Notes: generated by a model from the sequence alone, not told the origin. DNA of 64,000 nucleotides from Pictodentalium vernedei (GCA_031216915.1 CM062297.1:177248356-177312355), one strand, 5' to 3'. Counted from the stretch's first letter, positions 1 to 10,763 are shown. Program-made: numbers and translations.

Positions 1-2003
1 ATATGTGAATATTTGATTAATCTGGTGTTCTACACTGCAAGTCAATAATTTTCAGTTTTAAGTTTTGAAGAACGTAAAAAATGGAGAACCATAAAATTAC
101 CCACAAAATGGAATTTGTATTTTGATAGTGACCGAAAGAGTTTCAAATGCAGAGTTTCAGCTGATGGACCTCGGATATCCGCCATGTACCCTACCACGTC
201 CCTCTCCTACTCTCCTTCTCGTTCGAGATCAGGATCACACGTTCGATCCATGACCTGGAGACTATCAAAGGACCCAGACCCTGTAAATGAATTAAGATCC
301 TGGGCCCGACGTTCCTCTCATTAGCCTTGCGTACCAATTATTTCATGAGAACGAAATTCTTATAATGAACGAATCAACGATTGGTGCAGAAATGCATCAA
401 ACATTCCCATACCAATCGCCCCCCCCCCCCCCCCCCCTCGCCACACACACTTATTTGATTCTCTCCTTGGGGGCTTTTCTCCGTGGGGGTCTTCTCTCTG
501 TGGGGTCTTATCTCCTATGGTTCTGTATAAATATGTTACCGGGTCTACCAGTTTAATTTATGACTAAGTATCCAACATCCTCCGCAGTTTGGTTATCATT
601 GTTCAGCTAAACGAATCCGACATGCGTCTGATGGTATCATCAATTTCGAATCGTCTGAATCGATTGCGTTTGATCTTCGGCGAAAACGTGCAAATTAGTA
701 CATCAAATTGCTTTGTGCATTGAGTACGTCACAGTTTGTTTTCATTTAGACAATTTGTTCGCTCACTGTGTAGTTAATTACCTGGTAAATAACCCATGAT
801 TATAGAGTGCACGACCCGATAGATGTGGGTTGCATTCCGCTACGCACATACCTTGAACCTCGCACCAGTACAGATTTGTAATCAGAAAAGCAATCACCAA
901 GCTACAAGAAAAAACTAGTCGTATCATTGCCCAGATGTGTTGGCTTGAAGGAAGAATACCTCACCAAAACCTTCCCCATTTTACCATGGACTTACTTAGA
1001 CCCTGGGTGACCTGAGAGATGGAAGAGGACGGATATTTCGAAATTTCACTTCTACATTTGTGTCGGGATATAATATAATGACACCCACTCTGGGGCGAGG
1101 CTGGAGGGTCTTAAATGGACGATTCCCACGTCCGGAATTCTGTCAGTTGCCTTCCAACTTGTGGGTTCCCGAATTTCCGATTTTGCGCCTGGACATTGGC
1201 ACTCCTGCCCCGCCCGCCCGCCCGCCCACCCGCCCGCTCGCCGGCCCGCCCACCCGCCCACACCTCCCGGCCAACTGCCTTTCCCACTGGGTAGAAATTA
1301 TCCGACTGAAGGTGGAATTAGGGGTGGGTTGATAGGTCATCATATAAGTAGTACAGCATGTTGTTTTAAGCCCAATTCGGTATGATCTCATGTGTCGTCA
1401 TAGTTGTCACGTAGCCAGTTACGACATATCAGTTGCCATGGTATTCCGTGTGAGTGGCCATGCTGTGACATCATTACCATGGTATTCATGAGCAGGATGT
1501 GTTGTTAGGATGATAAGTGTTTCAGTGGTCCCTTTTGTGTGCTGGAGACCGCTATCTTGTTTTCTAAGGTGGCATGTGGCTTAGTTGCACGCACATAGTG
1601 TTATAGACCTACTCACGTGGTGTGGGTTCGATTGAACTGAGGTACTGTTGTAGTGTCTCGTATCGGCGATATGTATCCATTTAATATGAGTTTGAACTGT
1701 TTTAGTCTGGGAACACCTGTTGCTCTTTCTAAAGTATTATACCAAGTGGACGTTATAATGTGGAATAGGTGCCGCCTCAAAATGAGCAGAGACTGTGAAA
1801 TCTCAATAGCCAGAATTATGGTTGGTTCGTTCGTGAAATTATACTTAATTGATAAATTTCCCTCCTGGGCCTTATGCCTTATTTGTGAAAGTATGAACTG
1901 TCACGTCTCGCGAGTTGTGATGGAAGAAACCACCCGTAAAGGTTAGATGGTACATGGACTTAGGCGAAATGCATGTGTAATCTGATTGGATGTAGGATCC
2001 CAA
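1..2003. other. unassigned stretch, no gene seen
   Basis: I recognise no protein, RNA or mobile element here. It holds a poly-C run near 420-437 and a CCCG-rich block at 1208-1262. The short open frames are compositionally random and resemble no family I know. Confidence 0.5.
1208..1262. repeat. low-complexity (CCCG)n/(CCCA)n block
   Basis: About 55 bases are almost entirely C and G, made of imperfect cccg and ccca units. Open frames on both strands through it (Pro/Ala/Arg- or Gly/Trp-rich) are artefacts of this composition. Confidence 0.85.
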
Positions 2004-2129
2004 TTCACCACCAGGCCTGAAAATAAGCAGTCTGACATTTGCAGAATGAGGTCCCCAGAGGATGAATTTGATGATGCTATCCCATACAGTGGGCCAATTT
2101 ATCCTCTGGGCATTTCTTTCTGTTTTAGT

Positions 2130-2842
2130 CGCGTCAGACGGGGATACGGATGGCCTTGCGGATGGAGATACGTATAATAAATCTCGACCCCCCTCCGAAC
2201 CGTGAAAATACCACGTATTTTGGGAAAATGGGCGTATAATACGGATGAGATACGGATGGTCTTGCGGATAAATACGGATAGATACGGATGTATGCGTGTC
2301 ACTCTGCGGCCATACCTAAAACCTGCGGCAGGAGATACGGACAGATACGCATAGATAATCATAGATAAGGATGAGATACGGATCAATACAGATAGATACA
2401 CTGCGATGCGCATATCAAACAGGAAATACGGCTTGCGCCGACGTGCGCACATCCGCGTTAAGATCGCGATTTTTGGACGGCAAATCAGTTCCAATTTGAG
2501 ATTCCACAAGAGGTCAACCTTTGTTATTGTGGTATCAAACCTCGCGTTGGTAGACTCCCTTTTCCATCGTATGTATCCGTATCTGATGCGGATGAGATAC
2601 GTATTAATACGGATCAATACGGATTAATACGGATTTTGTGCGGATTAGCCATCCGCACACGGATGAAAAAAAGTTTTGAAATTTTCAAAACTTTTTTCAT
2701 ATTGTGCGCTTCGTGATACGTTTTCACACGGATTGATACGGATGATACGGATGTCTGCGGTCATATACGGATGTCTGCGGATAGATACGGATGGTCATCC
2801 GTATCTATCCGTATCAACCGTATTTCCCCGTCTGACGCGCTT
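2130..2842. mobile_element. element packed with gatacggat motifs
   Basis: The ends are cgcgtcagacgggg and its inverted match ccccgtctgacgcg. The 7-mer ttttagt flanks both sides inside the host hAT-I copy. The interior holds more than a dozen gatacggat/atccgtatc motifs in both orientations, which read as Tyr/Ile/Arg-rich nonsense on translation. No transposase is seen, so it is probably non-autonomous. Clustered short motifs resemble subterminal transposase-binding repeats of hAT or CACTA elements; that role is inferred. Confidence 0.65.
2663..2700. repeat. short inverted repeat
   Basis: The arms atgaaaaaaagttttgaa and ttcaaaacttttttcat form a hairpin with almost no loop inside the gatacggat element. 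Confidence 0.7.
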
Positions 2843-2992
2843 TTTTAGTTTCGAGACCCTGATTAAGATTGGGTTCACAGAGGGTAAATTTAGTGATGCT
2901 ACCCTGCTGTGCAGGGTAGCATCACTAAATTCACCCTCTGGGGACCTCATTTTACAGATGACAGTCTGCTTATTTTCTGGCATGTTCACCGC

Positions 2993-3410
2993 TCTAATTG
3001 GTTTATTAAATTATTCAGTGGATGAATACGAATATATTCGGTATATTTCGTAGATAGTCCAGGATAGCGCGAGGTAGATTGTTTAGAGAAAGCAGAAGAC
3101 GGAATGACAGGGTCCAGAGCAGGGTTAGCCAGAATATGGCTAAGAAGAAATAGAATATTGTCGGGATTCAGATCCAGACTAAGAACGGGTTGAATCGGAG
3201 AGTTGGGGACACTCATAACAGGCTCGGAAACCAACAAATAGTAACAAAGCGGTCGTGGATCACCACTACTGTACAGCTAGAAAACACTGGACACAGTAAC
3301 TTTGGGACAGTAGTAACACATCTTCAATGGTAAATAGAGAATATGGATAGCACACATAGAGACGATAACGTGGATAGAATTAACCCAGGAGCAAAAAGAA
3401 TTCCATCCGG
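2993..3410. other. unassigned stretch
   Basis: AT-rich sequence between the hAT-I copy and a TTAA-B fragment. No gene or repeat family recognised. Confidence 0.4.
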
Positions 3411-3490
3411 AATGAAAAATGAAAAAAAATTAGTTATTCGAGAATTTTTTTTGCAAGTGTCGTCTGCTTTTCATGTTAGGTAAAGGGCTA
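3411..3490 (+). mobile_element. TTAA-B MITE right-end fragment
   Basis: It matches the right end of the full TTAA-B copy at 13398-13641: ttagttattc, then gcaagtgtcgtctgc, then catgttaggtaaaggg. The central hairpin and left half are missing, and the terminal TTAA reads CTAA. Confidence 0.7.
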
Positions 3491-3913
3491 AGATTCAATC
3501 TTGACTTATTGCTGTGTGTGTATACTGGAGTACAATTCGTTGGCACATGTTGCTGCCCGTGATAACGGGGGGTATCAAGACAAAATCCCATTCGACAAAA
3601 TCCCCTTAGGATGAAATCTCCTTGGAAAAAATCCCCTTTGGACATAACCCCCCCCCCCCCCCCCCCCCCACACTTTAATTTTCAGAAACTGACAAAATAC
3701 CCTCACTCACTTTAATTTTCGGAGGCGCCCATAATCCCCTCAGACTAAATCTATAAGAATTAACAAAGAGACGATATCGATTATCATTTATAAAATACAT
3801 TCTTCATTATTGTTCAATGTTCAGTGTTTACTCATAGGTTTTACATAAGTATTGTTACATAACTATTATAATTTTAATGAACTCTGTTAAAAAATTTCAT
3901 ATCAAAGGGTTAC

Positions 3914-4165
3914 TTAACCCTTCACCTAACCTGAAAAGCAGACGACACTTGCAAAAATAATTCTTGAATAACAAATTTTTTTCATTTTTTGTCTCAAAAA
4001 CATAGGTTATGAACCCTCGTTGGAACGAGCTCGACGAGCTCGTTCCAACGATGGGTCATAACCCATGTTTTTGAGACAAAAAATGAAAAAAATAATGAAA
4101 ATTAATTGGCGATTTTTGAGAATCGCGCTGGCCGGTTTTGGCCGTTACGTTGGGTAAAAGGTTAA
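3914..4165 (-). mobile_element. TTAA-B MITE, complete
   Basis: It is bounded by TTAA at 3914-3917 and 4162-4165, with termini ccttcacctaac and gttgggtaaaagg. A long central palindrome runs over about 3976-4092, with arms containing ttttgtctcaaaaacatagg and centre gagctcgacgagctc. TTAA targets and CCC starts are typical of piggyBac-type elements; Kolobok also uses TTAA. Confidence 0.8.
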
Positions 4166-4273
4166 TGAAATTTCATTCCAAATCGTTAGTTCCTCTACAT
4201 GGTAGCCTCATTTATAAAATATAGTCTTGATTATTGTTCATAACTTAATATAACAATAATATGGTTTTGGAAT

Positions 4274-4400
4274 ACGTTACGGTTTATTAACGGCCAGAGA
4301 GGAATGGGGTTATTACCGGCCCGAGACGATGTCGAGGGCCGTTAATAAGCCAGAGGGCTGTTATTCGGTACCCATGGGCCGCTAATAAATCGGGACTCCC
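4274..4400. repeat. inverted-repeat block around cccgagacgatgtcgaggg
   Basis: The words ttattaacggcc and ggccgttaataa face each other around cccgagacgatgtcgagggc. A second inverted match lies in ggccagag/gccagaggg. It is GC-richer than its surroundings and is not protein coding. It may be the core of another hairpin element. Confidence 0.5.
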
Positions 4401-5083
4401 GACAATATCATGTTATTACTATTATTACCATGACCGGAAGCGGGCGGGGGACTGTTAATAATTTGCTTTTCACTAAAGTACGGCACTCGCTTCCGGCTGA
4501 ATGACGTCATGAATTACCTGAGTTTTACCGCCCTGCTAAACTTTGTTAATATACTTGAGAACTCCCGCTAAAGTGGTAATAATTATCTTTAATGATATCG
4601 GATATTTCATTCACTGTTTACGCTACAAGACTGGCAGTCTCTGAATGAAACCGTTTTCATTTTTTGCCCCTCATTTGGACGAGCATGCCTTGCTTCTTCA
4701 AATGAGAAGTCATACACTTTGTTTTGGCAGCAAAATTGAAGCAATAAAATTTTGTTGGCTTTGTTTGTGATAGAGCTGGTATTTGTGGTCATTGCATGTG
4801 GTAAAAGGTTAAATGACACATTATTTGATAAAAAGAAAAAAAACCTGAAAATGATGGGGATTAAATTTTCTAAACTGGGAAATTGTGTCAGCCTCTGGAA
4901 ATTAAATTGATGGGATTAAGTCCAAATGGTGTTTTTAGAGGGTTGTGACCTAAGGGTATTCTGTCCAATGGGGATTTTGTCCTACAATCTAACTAGAAAC
5001 TATGATTGAAATCACTATAATTAACTATATCTGCTGACTTCAACTCTTCAATTTCACAGTCTCGTGCTGCTGCATATGGAATC

Positions 5084-5717
5084 TTAACCCTTTGCTAACG
5101 AATCGTACGGGGCGCGGTGGCTCAGTAGGTAGAGGTGCAGGCTGCAAGCCGAGAGGTCCTCGATTCGAATCACACCTGCTGCAACCGCGTTGTGGCCTTG
5201 GACAAGACATTTCACCTACATTGCCCACGTGGGGGTACGGTGTCGTTGTGTACTAAGGCGTACTGCACGTCGATGATGCACCTGTCTTCAACCAATGCTA
5301 ACCCTGCTTGTGTGGAGTTAGTATGTTGGGGAGCTGACAGGTGAACGCCGTTGCTCGGTGGCTCTCTCCGGCTACTCTGGTTTCTTACACCCGTAAAACT
5401 GTCGTGGTCATGATTAGCCATTGTGCAGAAATATGTGACCTTAAAAACAACAATAAATAAATAGATAACAAATAACGAATCGTACGCACCTTCCCTCGTA
5501 ATATACCAGTTGAGTATTAGAAAAAGATTATTTTTCAAAAATTGTCAACAAAGCTATATCGTGTGGACCCCTTCAATGGAACAAGCTCGTCAAACGAGCT
5601 CGTCGAGCTCGTTCCAATGAGGGGGTCACATGATATACGGTTTTGTTGGAACTTTTTTGAAACAAATAATATTTAAAATAATAAAATTGATAGCGTCTAC
5701 TTTGGGTAAAGGGTTAA
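5084..5717 (+). mobile_element. TTAA-A MITE carrying a SINE-1 insertion
   Basis: TTAA at 5084-5087 and 5714-5717 bound it. The right end (gtctactttgggtaaaggg) and the central hairpin (ccaatgagggggtcacatga and its partner) match the other copies. A SINE-1 sits 13 bases inside the left end, duplicating aacgaatcgtacg. Without the SINE the element is about 257 bp, close to the intact copy at 7341-7590. Confidence 0.85.
5110..5473 (+). mobile_element. SINE-1, full length
   Basis: The tRNA-derived head has an A-box-like tggctcagtaggtagagg and a B-box-like gattcgaatc. The body contains gcccacgtgggggtacgg, then gattagccattgtgcagaaa and a short AAAT tail. A perfect 13-bp target duplication, aacgaatcgtacg, flanks it at 5097-5109 and 5474-5486. 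Movement by a LINE partner is expected for SINEs; none is seen here. Confidence 0.92.
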
Positions 5718-6866
5718 TCTCACTAACAATACTAGAAATGATATCGAAAAAACGGCAAGTCAGGCAATGGCGACATTAGAAAATGTTTCAGGGGGGGGGG
5801 GGGGAAGTAGGGGACAGGTTCATCGTGAAGGGGGCAAAAGTGGACTTTTAGGATCATAATGCATTACATAAAGATACAGTAGACATTTGCGTGGGTTCGT
5901 ATGGCACGGGTAGTCATACGGAATTCGGTTGAGGGTTTTTTCGGTGGGGTGGGGGGATGGATTTCCCAGAAAAATGTTTCAATTGTACTTCCAAATAAAG
6001 CTTTCACCAGCCACCAGCAGGCTTCATTTGAAAGTACAATTCAAATCGAAGGGAGATAAAAGTCAGTCCGTCATAATGCGAAAAAGATTACCCATATTTT
6101 GGAGACAAGGTACATGAACATCGAACATGGCCCTTAATTATCTGCTTCCGAGCTTGTAAATCAATTTACTGCATATGTTCATGTGCTAGGTGCGTATTGG
6201 AATGACCTTGATGTGTTTCATGTACATACAATAGAAAGAATAGAACGTGGCTGTCTGTTTTGGAGCAAATGTGCCCGGTCGATACACAATGTCATTGCAA
6301 GTAAGAGTTGGGGTGTGTGAGTAAGTCTGGGAGAGAGTACATTTGAAATCACAAGTTTAGGCACAGGATTGTGCCGAATCAGAAATGAATGACGAGCGGA
6401 GTACCAGGAATGGAGTGTTATCAGGCATCGGTCGCCTTTAAAATAGCACAAAAATGAGCTATCCGACTCGCAGTCACAGCATTGGGGAGGTGTTCCACGT
6501 TGTATCTCAGGCATTCAAAAATGAAAATTGCACCCGATGGAAGATACCCCGGTCCCCAGGAAACATTGCACCCCTAGTGCTATAGGATTGTCGCATCTCT
6601 CTTTAATAGACGCCATCGCGCTTGCTAAAAATGAGTGGGCCTATCTCGAGCCAACGCCGACCAGGAAAATCGCCGACTCGAAAATTGATTTTCGCTCCAG
6701 TAACTGATTAGTGTAAAGCTCAATTTATACCAACCGAATGATTATTATTAAATACTAAAACTGTTTTATGAAATAAAATACAAAAACAGTTTGATGGGTT
6801 TTCAGTTTTTATGTTTCTAACAGTAAAAAGTGTACTCAGGAGACATTGGTCAAAGGTAACCATATC
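5718..6866. other. unassigned stretch
   Basis: Holds a poly-G run at 5791-5804 and a G-rich patch near 5940-5956. No coding or repeat family recognised. Confidence 0.4.
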
Positions 6867-6934
6867 GTCCCCTGAGTTCCGATGTGTTCTGTGTGCCCGG
6901 TGACACACAGAACACATTGAAACTCAAGGGACAA
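6867..6934. repeat. hairpin Q, copy 1
   Basis: The arms ctgagttccgatgtgttct and agaacacattgaaactcaag pair around a short loop. The same hairpin occurs near 47752 and 54492, so it is a dispersed foldback repeat. Confidence 0.7.
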
Positions 6935-7199
6935 TGCATGTTGCAATGAATATAAATTTACCTGTGTCTGCCAGACTGCAACACAACGTATTATCATCTA
7001 TTGCCAGTCGATCTGAAATGCCTCAGCTCGTCTTAGGGCCTGAAATATCGGGTATCCAGGGGCACTTTCTGGCATAATTTGTTGACAGCTGAAATTGGTA
7101 AGTGTATGTTAACACAATTTTTTTACCAAGCAACTCCAATGAAGCGTACGCACAATACATTCCTTTATCTGAAGTATCGACTGCATATGCCCACGTAAT

Positions 7200-7344
7200 T
7201 TACAAACATCTCAACAAAAGCATATCGTCGAGCTCGTTTCATTGAGGGGTCACATGATATGGTTTTGTTGAAATTTTTTTAAAATTTAAAAAAAATATAA
7301 TTAAAATAAATTTTGTTATCGTGTGTGTTTGTATAAAGGGTTAA
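7200..7344 (+). mobile_element. TTAA-A MITE, right half
   Basis: It begins near the centre (gtcgagctcg), continues through ggggtcacatgatatggttt and ends in gtataaagggTTAA. The final TTAA (7341-7344) is also the first TTAA of the next copy. The left half is unrecognisable. Confidence 0.7.
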
Positions 7345-7590
7345 CCCTTTACCCAACGAATCGGCCACATCCGCCCGCGTAATATGAAAATTCAGCGGCT
7401 GAAAAAATATTATTTTTCAAAACACTTCAACAAAACCATATCATGTGACCCCTCTTTGGAACGAGCTCGTCGAGATCGTTCCAATGAGGGGTCACATGAT
7501 ATGGTTTTGTTCAAATTTTTTGAAAAATTTAAAAAAAATGATATTTAAAATAATAAATTTTGTTATCGTCTGCGTTGGGTAAAGGGTTAA
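7341..7590 (+). mobile_element. TTAA-A MITE, intact reference copy
   Basis: This 250-bp copy has TTAA at both ends and termini ccctttacccaacg/cgttgggtaaaggg. The left part holds catccgcccgcgtaatatg. The central hairpin arms run from aaccatatcatgtgacccct to its complement, and the right part holds gttatcgtctgcg. It has no coding capacity and would need a piggyBac-type transposase in trans. Confidence 0.88.
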
Positions 7591-8180
7591 GCGAGAGTGG
7601 CCTCTACCACGGAAAACGTCCAATGAGAAATTAAGAAAGTACCGCTACGAAATATTTTGAAAAATTAAATTATATATTTAAGGCCCCACAAAGTAGATCT
7701 TCCGTTTCTCAGGCCACATTTTGTAAAACTGCATGCGGGCGGGCAGTTTTTTATTTTATTTTTTATTTATATAATTATTTCTTTGCATCAAAAGTTCATG
7801 TTCTTGGTTTGTTTTATGTTTTAGGCCTCATAATCTACAGAATAGCGTAGGTGGTGGTGTATTTCGTGAGTGCAAGAAGGCAAAGCCTTGTTGCACCCAA
7901 GGGACAAATTTATCATTTTTATTAACTTGGGTAAAATAACAGACATACTGTAAACCATTTAATTTTTTTAAGTTTACACTGGTTATAAAAAGAGAGCATA
8001 TGGCAGTCAAAAGGACCTTGCGGGAGGGCCTGAGAAACAGATTTTTAACTTTTTTAGAACTAAAATAACCAATTTTGATATCGTGTGCGTTGTACGTTTG
8101 ATAAAAGGTTAAGCGAAAGAGGACGCTTCTGTGTGCTACCAGGGGAAAACGTCCAGAGAGAAATTAAGAAAGGAACCGCT
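7591..8180 (+). repeat. duplicated TTAA-A end plus flank, interrupted
   Basis: The flank right of the TTAA at 7590 (ttaagcgagagtggcctcta, then gtccaatgagaaattaagaa) recurs at 8111-8180 after a second TTAA-A tail at 8060-8113. Element K lies between them. The simplest reading is a local tandem duplication of an element end with its flank, but insertion followed by rearrangement is possible. Confidence 0.65.
7681..8058 (+). mobile_element. element K, copy 1
   Basis: It matches 12759-13170 in inverse orientation along nearly its full length. Landmarks are cacaaagtagatcttccgtt at one end, ctacagaatagcgtaggtgg centrally and gcagtcaaaaggacctt near the other end. This copy has lost one arm of the central hairpin that the second copy keeps. 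No coding frame is seen. Confidence 0.65.
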
Positions 8181-8441
8181 ACAGTCATAGTCCCAAGTGG
8201 TTGATAAGAACGGGTGGTATATAAGATAAGGACTGAAGCCAGTGTAAGATGTCCACGACGAACATTTCTGTGTGTGGGAGCGGGTTGGTGTAATCACCTA
8301 CAACTGCGGGCACTTTCAAACGTTATTCACACTAAACGGGGTCCGCCGATAACCGGGAAAGTCTCCGATTGTTGTAATTGCTTTAACGTACATAGTTGTC
8401 AATGACTCCGTTTGCAGATCGGGGATTTGTTCCAAATTTTT
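8181..8441. other. unassigned stretch
   Basis: No gene or known repeat recognised between the 8180 duplication and element D. Confidence 0.35.
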
Positions 8442-8692
8442 TCTTAACTGGTTCGTGCTAGAAGCCACTATCAGGGCTTTCAGAAAAATGAGGGTATCGG
8501 AGCAAAAGCCAATATTTTCCTTGCTTATGTTTGAAAGTCAGTCAAACGCAAATAATATTTTTTTTCATGTAACTTTGTTTTATTACAATTTATTTGAGTG
8601 CCAGTGGGCACTCTCCAATAATTTGTAATAAAACATATTTTGAATAACAACTTCAGACCTCCAAAAATAATCTAGCCCATAACCAGTTAAAA
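8442..8692. mobile_element. hairpin element D
   Basis: The ends are ttcttaactggttcgtgct and ataaccagttaaaaaac. A central hairpin at 8577-8634 pairs ttttattacaatttatttga with ccaataatttgtaataaaa around gtgccagtgggcac. Its left 60 bases recur at 10696-10763, and a related hairpin remnant lies near 33957-34010. Confidence 0.55.
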
Positions 8693-8760
8693 AACATGAA
8701 AATTCACATATTTGGTATGTGTGCTCCTGCATTTGGTCTCCTATTGATACACACTATAAG

Positions 8761-9011
8761 CCAGTGGGTGTGTGGGTGGGGGATTAGTCATCACCGACGA
8801 TCGGGCACACACATCAGACTTTGAACATTGAGATAGACCCCAAATGAACATTTTGAGTTGAACATTTTTTCCAGACTTTGCGAGTTGTAAATGACCGATA
8901 CGAACGGGCTCGACCCAGTTAGAAGGCTGAATATTTGCTGGGTATGTCTGATCGTCGGTGATTACTACCTCCTTCCCTTTACACAGACACACCCTCACAC
9001 ACAAACACTGG
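8761..9011. mobile_element. MITE-like element U
   Basis: The outer ends ccagtgggtgtgtggg and the complement of ccagtgtttgtgtgtg face each other. Further in, tcatcaccgacgatc pairs with gatcgtcggtgatta at 8789 and 8949. The inverted repeats are about 45 bp and imperfect. The reverse-strand open frame through it looks like repeat translation. Confidence 0.6.
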
Positions 9012-9254
9012 TTCGGGAGTGTGACCGTTCGTCATTTGTGAAGTTTCATGACATGTAGATACACATGTTTGAAGACAATAATCCCGTTCTTACACACCTT
9101 ACAAGTGTGTGTGATATGAAGACAAAAGAAGTCTCAACAACGATGACTAAACTAAACAAGAAGAACCCCGAAGGAACTTTTCCGCTGAACATTTTCGAAA
9201 TTTGAGCTAAATTACGATCGAAAAGAAAAGTCCACTCTGATTCTAGTTACCTGT

Positions 9255-9340
<86 letters not shown>
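9255..9340. repeat. compound (TC)n(AC)n microsatellite
   Basis: About 70 bases of alternating T and C run directly into about 15 bases of AC. A much longer tract of the same type is at 55172-55354. Confidence 0.95.
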
Positions 9341-9418
9341 TCACACCCTCAGTATTGTTTAGGCACTGTTGTTAGGACTTGTTTTTTAATTGCAAAATAA
9401 ATTCCTGAATATTTTTTA

Positions 9419-9733
9419 ATTGGGCTTTAACGACACTTTCGACAGCCAGGGTCACCTCGTGTGGAACAGTTTTACCGACAGAGAAAGCTGGAGTTCGCGG
9501 AGAGAACCACCGAGCAACGAGAAGCAACTGTCAGATTTCCCAACGTGCTAAGTCCGCACAAGGCGGGTTAGCTGTGGATGCAGGCAAGTGCATCATTGAC
9601 GTACTTTACGCCTTAGTACATAGCGTCACCATGCCCCCAGGTGGGCAATCGGGTTTAAGTGCCTTGACAAAGGACACAACGCAGTTATCGCTGGTGGGGA
9701 TCGAACCGTGCACCTTTCGGTTTGAAGTCCATT
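9419..9733 (-). mobile_element. SINE-2
   Basis: The complement carries a B-box-like ggttcgatcc, the body word gtgtcctttgtcaaggc and the SINE-2 tail word accctggctgtcgaaagtgt. It lacks an A-rich tail and clear target duplications, so it is an older copy. CpGs are well kept. Confidence 0.8.
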
Positions 9734-9759
9734 TTGTCTTGAATAATTAAATTTGATTA

Positions 9760-9850
9760 ATTAAATTTTTCGTCGAGCTCGTTCTAGTGAAGGATCATAA
9801 GCTATGTTTTGGGGACGAATATTGAAAAAATAATAAAAGCTGAATGATGA
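9760..9850 (-). mobile_element. TTAA-B MITE fragment
   Basis: It has the words gtcgagctcgttcta, aggatcataagctatgtttt and aaaaataataaaagctg. These match the half of TTAA-B from the hairpin centre outward. No terminus is preserved. Confidence 0.6.
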
Positions 9851-10066
9851 TTTTTTTTTTCATGGGCACCGGAAGTATCTGAGGGAAATGGGGCAAGGAG
9901 GCAGGGGTAGCAAAAAGGGCACTTGACCCTGGGTATGAGTTAAGACCGGGAGTTTACAGCGTATCATAAATTGTAATATGAAACGAAACAGTATTGACAT
10001 TTTATATATATCATCCTTTGAAAGGAACAACGTCGTGCCATCTGCAATGCTAAAGCTTGTTCTACT

Positions 10067-10628
10067 CAGGGACGTGGCTAGAGGTTTCCGATTGGGGGTG
10101 TAGGGTAGTGAATTTCCAACTAGAGAGGGGACCGGGGAGGGGAACCCCCCCCCCCCCCACTCCCGGTCCCTCCCCAGTTAGAAATTCACTACTGAGAAAC
10201 CTTTTGAAAATGAAACCATGAAAGGGGGCATAAAATTGATTCCAGTAACTGAAATGTCAACACATTTATGATAGAATTATCAGGTTATTATTATTTGGTA
10301 TTTTTCTGGGAATTGAATATGTGTTGAACAAATGCTCAAGCTCAATCATGATGTGATTTTCCTGAAGTGCATTCCGAGGATTGTTTTTTTATTACGATAA
10401 GTAAACGTACTATAAAAATCTAATACCGATTGACATCATGCATAATTATGAAGCTCGATATTGCGTACACTGTAGCTGTAAATAATAACAGTTGGAAATT
10501 TTGCCGATTTGAAATCGAGTTGGAATTTTGGGAAGTAAAGCTCTTAAATCCAGATAGATGGAATTTCCAACTACTCATGACTTGCATTCCGAATTTCCAA
10601 CTATAGGAAATTTTGGTTAGGATTTTTT

Positions 10629-10659
<31 letters not shown>

Positions 10660-10691
10660 GGTAACCCCCACCCGTTGTCGCCACGTCCCTG
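10067..10691. mobile_element. hAT-W MITE
   Basis: The ends are cagggacgtggctagag and the inverted cgccacgtccctg. The flanking 8-mers gttctact (10059-10066) and gttctatt (10692-10699) match at 7 of 8 positions, and a CAGGG start fits hAT. A subterminal hairpin at about 10111-10187 pairs tagtgaatttccaact with agttagaaattcacta around a poly-C loop. Poly-T and poly-G runs occupy 10623-10661. No transposase. Confidence 0.78.
10623..10661. repeat. poly-T/poly-G tract
   Basis: About 16 T are followed by about 23 G. The exact length is likely uncertain in any assembly. Confidence 0.85.
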
Positions 10692-10695
10692 GTTC

Positions 10696-10763
10696 TATTT
10701 GACTGGTTGAGTGCTAGAATCCACTATCAGGGCTTTCAGAAAAATTAGGGTATCAGAGCTCGG
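10696..10763. repeat. element D left-end fragment
   Basis: The words actggttgagtgctagaatc, ccactatcagggctttcag and agggtatcagagct repeat 8446-8503 with few changes. It directly abuts the right target duplication of hAT-W. Confidence 0.65.

Larger units (their letters stand above)
2012..2984 (+). mobile_element. hAT-I MITE, copy 1, split by another element
   Basis: The ends are caggcctgaaaataagcag at left and the complement of catgccagaaaataagcag at right. The flanking 8-mers ttcaccac and ttcaccgc match at 7 of 8 positions, as expected for a hAT target duplication. The right part has the family hairpin around gatgctaccctg/cagggtagcatc. A 0.7-kb element at 2130-2842 splits it; without that insert the length (about 260 bp) matches the copies at 26557 and 37959. 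Confidence 0.8.
3579..4982. mobile_element. 1.4-kb composite with gacaaaatccc inverted ends
   Basis: The left end (gacaaaatcccattcgacaa) and the complement of the right end (gacaaaatccccattggaca) stay similar for over 30 bases, suggesting terminal inverted repeats. The left side has a poly-C run at 3650-3669. The interior carries a complete TTAA-B MITE and a GC-richer block at 4280-4400. No transposase is readable and no clear target duplication is visible. It could be one element or two diverged halves around later insertions. Confidence 0.45.

Noticed and set aside
1052-1391. Gly/Arg/Pro-rich frames on both strands
   Set aside because: All cross the CCCG-rich block at 1208-1262; composition explains them.
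2099-2617. 172-codon reverse-strand open frame
   Set aside because: It follows the gatacggat repeats and contains no domain; its length comes from the lack of stops in the repeated word.
5104-5180. Genuine tRNA gene
   Set aside because: The A- and B-box words belong to the SINE-1 head, followed by the SINE body and tail within a 13-bp target duplication.
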